Shown: positions 1 through 7,776 of the stretch, one piece after another
How positions within the stretch are numbered: the stretch's first letter is position 1
Layout: each line of letters begins with the position of its first letter
DNA from: Rhodospirillaceae bacterium
GTDB taxonomy: Bacteria; Pseudomonadota; Alphaproteobacteria; Dongiales; Dongiaceae
Reading direction: 5' to 3'
DNA: 10,588 bases
NCBI GenBank assembly: GCA_016794075.1
Contig: JAEUKU010000144.1
Span: 1-10,588, forward strand
The notes under the pieces: generated by a model
What the model was told of the DNA's origin: nothing
Databases searched by the model: none
Seen by the model: the letters and a program-made list of their open reading frames with translations, nothing else
Program-made: the position numbers and the translations under genes

Positions 1-720
<720 letters not shown>

Positions 721-737
721 ACCCATTGGAGCCAGCA

Positions 738-1541
738 ATGAAATTGAGGCAGACCTTCGGCAGCGACAAACCGGTGATCGGCATGGTGCACCTGCCGCCG
801 TTGCCTTCGGCGCCGCTCTACGATGCCAAGGGCGGCATGGCGAAGATCATCGAGTCCTGCGCCCGGGACATCGAGGCGCTGCAATCCGGCGGCATCGACG
901 CCATCATGTTCGGCAACGAGGGCGACCGGCCCTATCTGCTGAAGGCCTCGCCGGTGACGCTCGCCGCCATGGCCTTCGCCATCGGCGAGCTGAAGCGGTT
1001 GATCAAGGTGCCGTTCGGCGTCAACTACCTGTGGGACCCGGTGGCGACGGTGTCGCTGGCGGTGGCGAGCGGCGCCTCGTTCGCGCGCGAGATCTTCACC
1101 GGCGTCTACGATTCCGACATGGGGCTCTGGGCGCCGGACGCGGCAACCGCCTTGCGCATCCGCAGCGATTGCCAGCGGGCGGATCTCAAGCTCATGTTCA
1201 ACATCAATGCCGAGTTCGCCTCGCCGGTCGGCACCCGCTCCATCGCCCAGCGCGCCAAGAGCGCGGTCTTCTCCTCGCTTGCCGACGTCGTGCTGGTGTC
1301 CGGTCCGATGACCGGGCAACCGGCGGAAACGGCGGATTTGAAGCTGGCCAAGGACGCGCTGCCCACCACGCCGGTCTTCGCCAATACCGGCGTCAATATC
1401 GACAATGTCGGCGACATCCTGAAGATCGCCGACGGCTGCGTCATCGGCAGCCACCTGAAGGTCGACGGCAACACCTGGAACAACATCGACAAGGTGCGGG
1501 TCAAGCGCTTCATGGACAAGGTGCGCAAGCTCAGGAAGTAG
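738..1541 (+). CDS. BtpA/SgcQ family TIM-barrel protein
   Basis: A 267-residue protein of the BtpA/SgcQ family (Pfam BtpA), soluble and predicted to be a TIM barrel. Family-like stretches are the N-terminal GMVHLPPLPSAPLY, the DAIMFGNEGDRPY segment near residues 54-66, GVNYLWDP near 95, and FTGVYDSDMGLW near 119-130. The C-terminal block FANTGVNIDNVGDILKIADG followed by IGSHLKVDGNTW resembles the phosphate-binding end of such barrels. BtpA was first linked to photosystem I stability in cyanobacteria, and SgcQ lies in an E. coli sugar operon; the biochemical activity of the family is poorly defined. Lying between an ABC sugar importer and an FGGY kinase, it is most likely a catabolic enzyme (aldolase- or epimerase-like) acting on the phosphorylated sugar; that is inference. 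ATG 738 is chosen because GGAG (728-731) lies 6 bp upstream; an in-frame TTG at 726 would lack such a site. Confidence 0.9.
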   Translation: MKLRQTFGSDKPVIGMVHLPPLPSAPLYDAKGGMAKIIESCARDIEALQSGGIDAIMFGNEGDRPYLLKASPVTLAAMAFAIGELKRLIKVPFGVNYLWDPVATVSLAVASGASFAREIFTGVYDSDMGLWAPDAATALRIRSDCQRADLKLMFNINAEFASPVGTRSIAQRAKSAVFSSLADVVLVSGPMTGQPAETADLKLAKDALPTTPVFANTGVNIDNVGDILKIADGCVIGSHLKVDGNTWNNIDKVRVKRFMDKVRKLRK

Positions 1542-1547
1542 CCGCCC

Positions 1548-3077
1548 ATGGCGCTGCTGCTCGGCCTCGACATCGGCACCACCTCGACCATCGGCATCGT
1601 CATCGACGATGCGGGCGCGACGCTCGCCGTCGAGAGCCGCCCGGTGACCTTCCATTCCGACCACGCCAATTGGGCGGAGGAGGACCCGGCGCAATGGTGG
1701 GCCAATGTGGGCGAAATCTGCCGCGCTTTGATGGCGAAGCCCGGCATCGATCCGGCGGCGATCGCCGGCATCGGCGTCACCGGCATGCTGCCGGCGGTGA
1801 TCCTGCTCGGTGGCGACGGCCGCCCGCTGCGCCGCTCGATCCAGCAGAACGACGCGCGGGCGACGGCGGAACTCCAGCACTACCGCCGCGCAATGGACGA
1901 GGCGGAGTTCCTGCGCCTGACCGGCACGGGCTATTCGCAGCAGCTGGTCGGGCCGAAGCTGATGTGGCTCCGTGCGCAGGAGCCGGAGACGTTCCGCCGG
2001 GCGTGCCATGCGGTCGGCGCTTCCGACTACATCACCTACAAGCTCTGCGGCGCCCTGCAGGTCGAGCACAACTGGGCGCTGGAATCCGGCTTCGTCGACA
2101 TCGCCACCGGCGCGTATGACCCGCGGCTCGTCGCGCTGGCCGGGATCGAAGCCGATCTCCTGGCTCCGATCCGCAAGAGCCATGAAGTGGTGGGGGTGCT
2201 CACTGCGGCGGCGGCGGCGCAGACGGGGCTGAGAGCCGGGACGCCGGTGGTGGCGGGCTGCGCCGACCACGTCGCCTCCGCTTTCGTTTGCGGCGCGGCG
2301 AAGAACGGCGACCTGGTGATCAAGTTCGGCGGGGCGGGGGACATCCTGCTCTCCAGCGACAAGCCGGTCGCCGACCGCCGCCTGTTCATCGACCACCACA
2401 TCGTGCCCGGCCTCTATTTTCCGAACGGCTGCATGGCGGCGAGCGGCACCTTCCTCAACTGGATCGTGGCCAATTGGGCGGGCGGCGAACGCGAAGCGGC
2501 CAGGGCGGCCGGCCTCTCGATCCATCAATGCCTCGACCGCAAGGCGGCCGGTGTGCCGCCGTCGAGCGATTTGCTGTTCCTGCCCTATGTGCTGGGCGAG
2601 AAGACGCCGCTGATGGACCCGCAGGCGCGCGGCACGCTGGTTGGCCTCGGACTGCACCACGACCTCCGCCATGTCTGGCGCGCGGCGCTGGAGGGGGTCG
2701 TGTTCGGCTTCCGCCATCATGTCGACGTCTTCGGCGAATGCGGCCTCGCCGTACAACGTGTCTTCGCCGCGGATGGCGGGGCCGCCAGCGACCTCTGGCT
2801 GCAGATCGCCGCCGATGCGCTCGGCCGCGACGTGACACGCGTCGACCGTCATCCCGGCTCCTGCCTCGGCGCCGCCTTCGTCGCCGGCATGGGCGTCGGC
2901 GTGGTGACGGACTGGTCGGCCATCGCCCGCTATGTCGCGCCCGGGCGGGTGTTCCGGCCGCAACCCGCAGCTCAGGCAGCACTCGACGCCAAATACGCGC
3001 TTTGGCGCGACATCTACAACCGGCTGCAGAGCCTCTATCCCGCCCTTGGAGCGATTCCGGGCGGGTCGCTTATCTGA
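1548..3077 (+). CDS. FGGY-family carbohydrate kinase (xylulokinase-like)
   Basis: A 509-residue ATP-dependent sugar kinase of the FGGY family in the ASKHA fold, cytoplasmic. The N-terminal phosphate-binding loop is LGLDIGTTSTIGIVIDDAG (residues 5-23). GASDYITYKLCG (157-168) matches the xylulokinase-type pattern. D240 in AGCADHVASAF is in the position of the catalytic base. FGGAGDILLS (260-269) and DGGAASDLWLQIAADALGRD (409-428) match the second actin-like domain, the latter being the FGGY C-terminal signature. Length is normal for the family and no key residue appears lost. The preceding stop is 6 bp upstream, and AGGAAG (1533-1538) serves as ribosome site, so the gene is probably cotranscribed with the ABC ATPase and BtpA genes. 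Overall look is closest to XylB, but FGGY substrate (xylulose, ribulose, erythritol, L-fuculose and others) cannot be assigned by eye. Confidence 0.93.
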   Translation: MALLLGLDIGTTSTIGIVIDDAGATLAVESRPVTFHSDHANWAEEDPAQWWANVGEICRALMAKPGIDPAAIAGIGVTGMLPAVILLGGDGRPLRRSIQQNDARATAELQHYRRAMDEAEFLRLTGTGYSQQLVGPKLMWLRAQEPETFRRACHAVGASDYITYKLCGALQVEHNWALESGFVDIATGAYDPRLVALAGIEADLLAPIRKSHEVVGVLTAAAAAQTGLRAGTPVVAGCADHVASAFVCGAAKNGDLVIKFGGAGDILLSSDKPVADRRLFIDHHIVPGLYFPNGCMAASGTFLNWIVANWAGGEREAARAAGLSIHQCLDRKAAGVPPSSDLLFLPYVLGEKTPLMDPQARGTLVGLGLHHDLRHVWRAALEGVVFGFRHHVDVFGECGLAVQRVFAADGGAASDLWLQIAADALGRDVTRVDRHPGSCLGAAFVAGMGVGVVTDWSAIARYVAPGRVFRPQPAAQAALDAKYALWRDIYNRLQSLYPALGAIPGGSLI

Positions 3078-3092
3078 TATTGCGAGGTACTG

Positions 3093-3115
3093 GCGCGGCC
3101 GCTCCCGGCCGGCGC
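3093..3115 (+). terminator. Possible hairpin terminator after the kinase gene
   Basis: Sixteen bases after the kinase stop, GCGCGGCCG pairs with CGGCCGGCGC across a CTCC loop, with one bulged base. The helix is entirely G:C and would be very stable. No T-run follows, so this is not a classical intrinsic terminator. It may act as a weak or Rho-assisted stop or a 3' stabilising hairpin, or be a chance product of the GC-rich composition. Confidence 0.3.
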
Positions 3116-3151
3116 GACCCTGCGCAATGGCCGAGCCGATTCGAGAGCAGG

Positions 3152-3590
3152 ATGAGAGCGCCGGTGGACCGGGACCGCTGGATCCGCAGGATTGCCGTGG
3201 CGCTGGTGCCGTTGTGCGCCGGGCGGTCCCACCCTTGGCGGCGCAGGAATGCACCCCTCTGGCCGCCGCGCCCGCACCGGCGGGCGCGATGCGCGCAGGC
3301 GCCGCTTTGGTGCGGTCGGCGGAAGAGGAATTACGGCCTTCGGCGGGGCTTGATGCCGCCGGCATCAAAGAGCGCCTCGCCCTGGTCCATGACCGTAGCG
3401 TCCAGGCGGCCGGGCGCCGGGCCGGCAAGACGACAGGCCTGCTCGCCACCATCGGCGCCGCGGCACCCTTCGTCGGACTGTTCGGCACCGTCTGGGGCAT
3501 CATGAACGCGTTCATTGGCATCTCCAGGGGCAGACCACCAACTTTGCTGTGGTCGCGCCCGGCATCGCCGAGGCACTGCTGGCGACCGCC
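3152..3590 (+). pseudogene. exbB: Decayed exbB (TonB-system proton channel subunit) remnant
   Basis: Broken remains of an ExbB gene, whose product normally forms the inner-membrane proton channel energising TonB-dependent iron/haem uptake. Three pieces in two frame changes are visible. Bases 3152-3214 encode a leader-like MRAPVDRDRWIRRIAVALVP. After a frame change, LAAQECTPLAAAPAPAGA follows, typical of the Pro/Ala-rich start of ExbB proteins with a leader. The same frame then gives RSAEEELRPSAGLDAAGIKE and, at 3436-3525, GLLATIGAAAPFVGLFGTVW plus GIMNAFIGIS, the hallmark second-helix region. A one-base loss near 3526-3530 shifts the frame; QTTNFAVVAPGIAEALLATA continues at 3531-3590 and stops matching before the third helix. 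The first transmembrane helix and surrounding region are missing between about 3255 and 3290. No intact start-to-stop frame gives ExbB, and no exbD or tonB lies beside it. Placement next to a Fur-boxed operon suggests a former iron-uptake locus. Confidence 0.85.
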
Positions 3591-3592
3591 AG

Positions 3593-3670
3593 AACGCCGG
3601 CCAGCACAAGGGCCTCTATATCGGCGGTCCGAATTTCGAGGGCTTCGAGGTTGTGCAGCAGCTGAAATAG
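3593..3670 (+). pseudogene. C-terminal gene fragment of unknown origin fused to the exbB remnant
   Basis: Directly after the point where ExbB similarity ends, a different frame reads NAGQHKGLYIGGPNFEGFEV followed by VQQLK and a TAG stop at 3668-3670. It is low in the Arg/Pro/Ala bias of random frames in this DNA and ends cleanly, so it looks like the genuine last 25 codons of another gene, joined to exbB by a deletion. I do not recognise the family; the tail of a periplasmic solute-binding protein is one guess. Without a database match it could still be chance. Confidence 0.4.
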
Positions 3671-3692
3671 CGCGCTATATCAGCAGGATGGA

Positions 3693-3719
3693 CGCATTTC
3701 CCCGCTGCGGCGAAATGCG
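3693..3719. repeat. 27-bp inverted repeat (13-bp arms, one mismatch) upstream of the Fur box
   Basis: The arms CGCATTTCCCCGC and GCGGCGAAATGCG flank a single T; they are complementary at 12 of 13 positions, with a C-C mismatch at the ninth pair. As RNA it would make a hairpin with a CTG loop closed by CCG/CGG. No T-tract follows on either strand. It lies 23 bases after the stop of the upstream gene fragment and 21 bases before the Fur box. It may be a terminator-like insulator from the vanished upstream gene, or a palindromic operator for a second regulator of the imelysin operon. Confidence 0.5.
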
Positions 3720-3739
3720 ACCATCATTGCGATTGCGTC

Positions 3740-3759
3740 TGATAATCATTCTCATTAAG
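3740..3759 (+). promoter_or_regulatory. Fur box upstream of the imelysin operon
   Basis: TGATAAT-C-ATTCTCA (3740-3754) matches the 7-1-7 Fur operator TGATAAT-N-ATTATCA at 13 of 14 specified positions; the longer 19-base consensus GATAATGATAATCATTATC is matched at 14 of 19 from 3741. It is an AT-rich island in GC-rich DNA and ends about 30 bases before the ATG of the first imelysin gene, where it could block RNA polymerase. Core promoter elements are weak by eye (TTGCGT at 3733-3738 and TAAGTT at 3756-3761, 17-bp spacing). The expected behaviour is repression by Fur-Fe(II) and expression under iron limitation. Alphaproteobacteria may use Fur/Mur, RirA or Irr; this sequence resembles the Fur type rather than the Irr or RirA boxes. 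Confidence 0.78.
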
Positions 3760-3788
3760 TTACCTGCCGCCGAACCAGGGAGGTGGGA

Positions 3789-5087
3789 ATGGCTGAAGAA
3801 TCCGCTCGTCGGAGCTGGCTGAAGAACACGTGCGCGCGCGCCATCCTGGGCGCCGCGATGATCTGCGGCACGTCGGCCGCCCAGGCGGCGGACGTTGCCG
3901 CGGTGATCGAGACCTATGCCGACATCGCGCATGCCAAATACGAGGACGCGCTGAACGCCGCGGTGGCGCTGGAGCAGGCGGTCAATACGCTGATCGCCCG
4001 ACCCACGGAGGACAATCTGAAGGCGGCGCGGCAGGCCTGGGTGGCCTCGCGCCCGGCCTATCAGGAGACCGAGGGCTATCGTTTCGGCAATGCGATTGTC
4101 GACGATTGGGAAGGCCGCGTGAATGCCTGGCCGCTGGACGAGGGCATGCTCGATTATGTCGCCGATGCCTATGGCACGGAATCCGACGAGAACCCGCTCT
4201 ACGCCGCCAACGTCATCGCCAACCCGAAGCTCAGCGTTGGCGGCGAGGAGATCGACGCCGCCGAGATCACCAAGGAACTGCTCGCCGCCAAGCTGCACGA
4301 GGCCGGCGAGTCCGAGGCCAACGTCGCGACCGGCTATCACGCCATCGAGTTCCTGCTCTGGGGCCAGGACCTGAACGGCACCGGTCCCGGCGCCGGCAAC
4401 CGCCCGGCGAGCGATTTCGACACCGCCAACTGCACCGGCGGCAATTGCGACCGCCGCGCCGCCTATCTCAAGACCGCGTCCGCGCTGCTGATTGATGACC
4501 TGAAGGAGATGGTCGCCAACTGGACCGCCGATGGCGCCGCGCGCAAGGCGCTGCGCGAGGCCGGCGACCAGCAGGCGCTGGCCATGATGTTCGGCGGCCT
4601 CGGCAGCCTGTCCTATGGCGAGTTGGCGGGCGAGCGCATGAAGCTGGGTCTCATCCTGCACGACCCGGAGGAGGAGCATGACTGCTTCTCCGACAACACC
4701 CACAATTCGCACTACTACGACCAGGCCGGCATGATCGCCATCTACCAGGGCAGCTACACCCGCGCCGACGGCAGCGAGGTGAAGGGTGCCAGCCTGTCCG
4801 AGTTGGTGGCGGCGAAATCGCCGGAGATCGACAAGGGCGTCAAGGACGCGATGGCCGCTACCGAGGCCAGGATGAAGCTGATCAAGGATACTGCCGACAG
4901 CGGCAAGATGGCCTATGATCAGATGATTGGCGACGGCAATCCGGAAGGCAATAAGATGGTCCAGGACGCGATCGACGGGCTGGTGGCCCAGACCCGCGCC
5001 ATCGAAAAGGCGATCGAAGCCTTGCAGATCGGCCAGGTCGCGATCGAGGGCTCGGACAGCCTGGATAATCCGTCGGCGGTCCAGTAA
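3789..5087 (+). CDS. Imelysin family (M75, IrpA/ICMP-like) exported iron-regulated protein
   Basis: A 432-residue exported protein of the imelysin/peptidase M75 family, close to IrpA (cyanobacterial iron-regulated protein A) and Pseudomonas ICMP. The N-terminus has a basic region, then a hydrophobic core, with likely cleavage after AQA (about residue 33), giving a periplasmic or outer-membrane-associated product; no clear lipobox is seen. The family motif GxHxxE is intact as GYHAIE (182-187). Other IrpA-type marks are the NCTGGNC loop (214-220, a possible disulfide) and the acidic/His-rich LHDPEEEHDCFSDNTHNSHYYD region near 290-311. Despite the peptidase label, M75 proteins related to EfeO are best linked to iron binding or uptake. 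ATG 3789 is preferred because GGAGG (3779-3783) lies 5 bp upstream; a GTG at 3783 overlaps that site. It is first in the operon and follows a Fur box. Confidence 0.92.
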   Translation: MAEESARRSWLKNTCARAILGAAMICGTSAAQAADVAAVIETYADIAHAKYEDALNAAVALEQAVNTLIARPTEDNLKAARQAWVASRPAYQETEGYRFGNAIVDDWEGRVNAWPLDEGMLDYVADAYGTESDENPLYAANVIANPKLSVGGEEIDAAEITKELLAAKLHEAGESEANVATGYHAIEFLLWGQDLNGTGPGAGNRPASDFDTANCTGGNCDRRAAYLKTASALLIDDLKEMVANWTADGAARKALREAGDQQALAMMFGGLGSLSYGELAGERMKLGLILHDPEEEHDCFSDNTHNSHYYDQAGMIAIYQGSYTRADGSEVKGASLSELVAAKSPEIDKGVKDAMAATEARMKLIKDTADSGKMAYDQMIGDGNPEGNKMVQDAIDGLVAQTRAIEKAIEALQIGQVAIEGSDSLDNPSAVQ

Positions 5088-5105
5088 CGGCGATCCGGCG
5101 GGTCG

Positions 5106-6497
5106 ATGCTGACTCGGCGGAGAATGCTCACCACGGCGGCGGGGCTCATGGCGCTGCCGCCGTTGCGCTTTGCCCATGCGGCCGGTCCGGCGCCGATCGA
5201 CCTCGTCGCGCGCGAGCGGAGCCTGGCGCTGCTGCCGCGGAGCCCGGCGCGGACGCCGATCTGGGCCTATGCCGATGACTGGCCGCTGGTGCTGCGGCTC
5301 CCGCGCGGAGAAACCTTCCGCGCCACGCTCCACAACGAACTCGCCGAGCACACCACGATCCACTGGCACGGGCTGCGCATTCCGCTGGCGATGGATGGCG
5401 TGCCCTACATGACCCAGAAGCCGGTTGAGCCGGGCCAGAGCTTCGCCTATGAATTCGCGCCGCCGGATGCCGGCACCTTCTTCTTCCATCCGCATTGCGA
5501 CACGGTCACGCAATTGGGCCGCGGCCTCGCGGGCGCGCTGATCGTCGAGGAACCGGGGGAACGCGGCCTGTTCGCCGCCGACCTGGTTTGCGCCATCAAG
5601 GACTGGCAGATCAATCCAGATGGCAGCTTCGGCGCTTTCATCACCGCCAAGGGCGCGTCGCATGCCGGCACCTTCGGCAACATCGAGACGGTGAACGGCA
5701 AGCCGGTGGCGGAACTGGCCGCGCCGCCGGGCGGCTGGGTGCGGCTGCGCGTGCTGAACCTCGATTCCTCGCGCATCGTCGTGCTCGATCTCGCGGGCGC
5801 GCAGGGCCATATCATCGCCACCGACGGAAACCCGACCGACGGCCCGATCCCGGTCAAGGGCTGGCGCCTGGGCCCGGCGATGCGCGTCGACATCGCCTTC
5901 CGCATGCCGGATGGCCCGGTCGTGCTGAACAACGTGTTCTCGACGGTGCCGAGGCCACTGGCGCGGATCACCGCCTCGGACGCGATGGCTGCCGACTCGG
6001 ACGCGATGCCATTGCTATCGCCCTCGCATGTTCCGCCGGCGGACCCGCGCAATGCCGCGCGCCTGACCTTTGACCTGACCGCCGGCCACGTCTCGCCGCA
6101 GCTCGAGGCCTGGCTGAAGGAGAGCGGCCTCGGGCTCGATGCGCTCTGCCTCCCCGGCCAGACCTTCTGGTCGATCAACGGCGCGTCCTGGGCCGGGCAG
6201 AGCCACCAGCTGACGCCGCCGCCCTTGGCCGAGCTGAAGCTGGGGCAAACCTACGTCTTCGAACTGTTCAACGGCACGCCGCACCCGCACCCGATCCACC
6301 TGCACGGCCACACCTTCAAGGTGCTGCGCTCGACCAAGAAGCAGATCGTGCCGCATCTGGCCGATACCGTCCTGGTGGCGCCCAAGGAGCGGGTTGAGAT
6401 CTGCTTCATAGCCGACAATCCCGGCGACTGGATGATGCATTGCCATATCATCGAGCACCAGGAGACCGGGATGATGGGGTATGTCCGTGTGGCTTAG
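5106..6497 (+). CDS. Tat-exported multicopper oxidase (CueO/CotA-like)
   Basis: A 463-residue three-domain multicopper oxidase, which couples one-electron oxidation of a substrate to reduction of O2 to water. The N-terminus (TRRRMLTTAAGLMALPPLRF) is a twin-arginine-type signal, so it is probably exported folded with copper bound. All four copper motifs are present: HWHGL (86-90), HPH in FFFHPHCDT (128-130), HPIHLHGH (395-402), and HCHIIEHQETGM (445-456) with H451 and axial M456 for the type 1 copper. No Met-rich CueO-like insert is visible, which argues against a dedicated copper-tolerance role. In this operon a ferroxidase role (Fe2+ to Fe3+) is plausible but inferred; phenol or cuprous oxidation are alternatives. 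The start follows the upstream stop by 18 bp with only a weak ribosome site (GGCGGG), so translation may depend on the upstream gene. The 3' end overlaps the next gene by 17 bp. Confidence 0.93.
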   Translation: MLTRRRMLTTAAGLMALPPLRFAHAAGPAPIDLVARERSLALLPRSPARTPIWAYADDWPLVLRLPRGETFRATLHNELAEHTTIHWHGLRIPLAMDGVPYMTQKPVEPGQSFAYEFAPPDAGTFFFHPHCDTVTQLGRGLAGALIVEEPGERGLFAADLVCAIKDWQINPDGSFGAFITAKGASHAGTFGNIETVNGKPVAELAAPPGGWVRLRVLNLDSSRIVVLDLAGAQGHIIATDGNPTDGPIPVKGWRLGPAMRVDIAFRMPDGPVVLNNVFSTVPRPLARITASDAMAADSDAMPLLSPSHVPPADPRNAARLTFDLTAGHVSPQLEAWLKESGLGLDALCLPGQTFWSINGASWAGQSHQLTPPPLAELKLGQTYVFELFNGTPHPHPIHLHGHTFKVLRSTKKQIVPHLADTVLVAPKERVEICFIADNPGDWMMHCHIIEHQETGMMGYVRVA

Positions 6498-7776
6498 GCA
6501 TCTTGGCGCGGCTGCGCTGCTGTGCGTTCTGGCGATGCCGGCGACGGCCGAGGAATCCATGGATTTCGTGCTCGGCCGCGCGCTGTTCGAGCGGCTCTGG
6601 GTGCAGGCGCCGTCTTCCACCAAGGCGGCCGACGGATTGGGGCCGCTGTCCAATGCGCGGGCCTGCGCCACCTGCCATGCTGGCGGCGGGCAGACCGCCA
6701 TGACTCTCGAGCCGGGCGAGCTGCCGGCGGTGGCCGCTCTCATCCTGCGCGTGGGCGAGGTGCGCGACGGCAGGCTGGCGCCGCATCCGCTGCTGGGCGA
6801 ACAGGTGCAGACCTCAGCCGTCGCCGGCCTCGCCGCCGAAGGCCGCTTGGTGCTTTCCTATGACGGCCGGACGGTCGCGCTGGCCGACGGAACCGAAATC
6901 GAGCTGCGCCGGCCGCGTTTCGTCATCGCCAACGATTCCGGCGTGCCGCTGGCGATCAACTGGCTCTCCCCGCGCCTGGCGCCGGACCTGCACGGCATCG
7001 GCCTGCTGGAGCGCATCCCCTTCGAACGCCTCGCCGAGCTTGCCGATCCCGATGATCTCGACGGCGACGGCATTTCCGGCGCGGTGGTGATGGGCACCTA
7101 TGAGGAGACCGATATCCATCCCGGCCGCTTCGGCTGGAAGGCGAATGAGCGGGACCTCGAACGGCAGACCGCCGCAGCCTTCCATGTCGATCTCGGCCTA
7201 TCGACATCCCTGCGCCCGGAGCCCTGGGGCGATTGCACACCGGCGCAGGAACTCTGCCGCCATGCTCCCCATGGTGCGGCCGCCGGCGAGGTCGAAATCA
7301 GCGACGAGGCGGTCGCCCTGATCGCCGCCTATCTGCGCGATCTGCCGGCGCCGAGACCCGCCGCGCCCTCGGGCGATGCCACCCGACACGGTGCCCGCCT
7401 CTTCGCCGAGATCGGCTGCGGCGCCTGCCACACCGAGCGCCAGCCGATCGCGGATGCCGCTGGCAAGACCGCCTGGATCGCCCCCTATACCGACCTGCTG
7501 GTGCATGACCTGGGCGATGGCCTCGCCGACCTCGCCGATGACGGTTCGGTTTCTCCGGCCGTGGAGGCGCGCGAATGGCGCACCGCGCCGCTCTGGGGTC
7601 TTGGCCGCCGCGCGGCGAAAGGCCACGCCGCGACCCTGCTGCATGACGGCCGTGCGCGCTCCATCCTGGAGGCGATCCTGTGGCATGATGGCGAAGCGGC
7701 GGCGGCGCGTCGGGCGGCGGCTGCCCTGCCGGCGACGGACCGCGCGGCGCTGATCGCCTTTCTGGAGAGTCTATGA
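6481..7776 (+). CDS. Di-heme c-type oxidoreductase, DUF1111 (DHOR) family
   Basis: A 431-residue periplasmic di-haem cytochrome of the DUF1111 family, often labelled 'thiol oxidoreductase' and distantly related to bacterial cytochrome c peroxidases. The signal peptide is MSVWLRHLGAAALLCVLAMP with cleavage near ATA-EE. Haem-binding sites are CATCH (62-66) and CGACH (313-317). Family hallmarks are HGIGLLERIP (171-180), the acidic DDLDGDGISG loop (191-200, EF-hand-like), RFGWKANERDLERQTAAAFH (216-235), PYTDLLVHDLGDGLAD (335-350), EWRTAPLWGLG (365-375) and LHDGRARSILEAILWHDGEA (387-406). It could move electrons from the copper oxidase reaction or from iron, or act as a peroxidase; the true reaction is not established for this family. 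ATG 6481 overlaps the oxidase gene by 17 bp in another frame, and the stop shares ATGA with the next gene, so translational coupling is likely. Confidence 0.93.
   Translation: MSVWLRHLGAAALLCVLAMPATAEESMDFVLGRALFERLWVQAPSSTKAADGLGPLSNARACATCHAGGGQTAMTLEPGELPAVAALILRVGEVRDGRLAPHPLLGEQVQTSAVAGLAAEGRLVLSYDGRTVALADGTEIELRRPRFVIANDSGVPLAINWLSPRLAPDLHGIGLLERIPFERLAELADPDDLDGDGISGAVVMGTYEETDIHPGRFGWKANERDLERQTAAAFHVDLGLSTSLRPEPWGDCTPAQELCRHAPHGAAAGEVEISDEAVALIAAYLRDLPAPRPAAPSGDATRHGARLFAEIGCGACHTERQPIADAAGKTAWIAPYTDLLVHDLGDGLADLADDGSVSPAVEAREWRTAPLWGLGRRAAKGHAATLLHDGRARSILEAILWHDGEAAAARRAAAALPATDRAALIAFLESL

Noticed and set aside
3350..3368. Perfect palindrome TTGATGCCG-C-CGGCATCAA
   Set aside because: It falls in the exbB remnant, where it encodes the conserved LDAAGIK stretch, so codon constraint explains it better than an operator or terminator.
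2932..3822. One continuous 296-codon plus-strand frame spanning the exbB remnant
   Set aside because: It begins inside the kinase gene and ends inside the first imelysin gene. Only its middle third matches ExbB, and the homology continues in another frame, so it is a chance join through a pseudogene.
3675..5810. A 711-codon minus-strand open frame antisense to the first imelysin and the copper oxidase
   Set aside because: It has low-complexity composition and no motifs, and it overlaps two well-supported plus-strand genes and the Fur box region.
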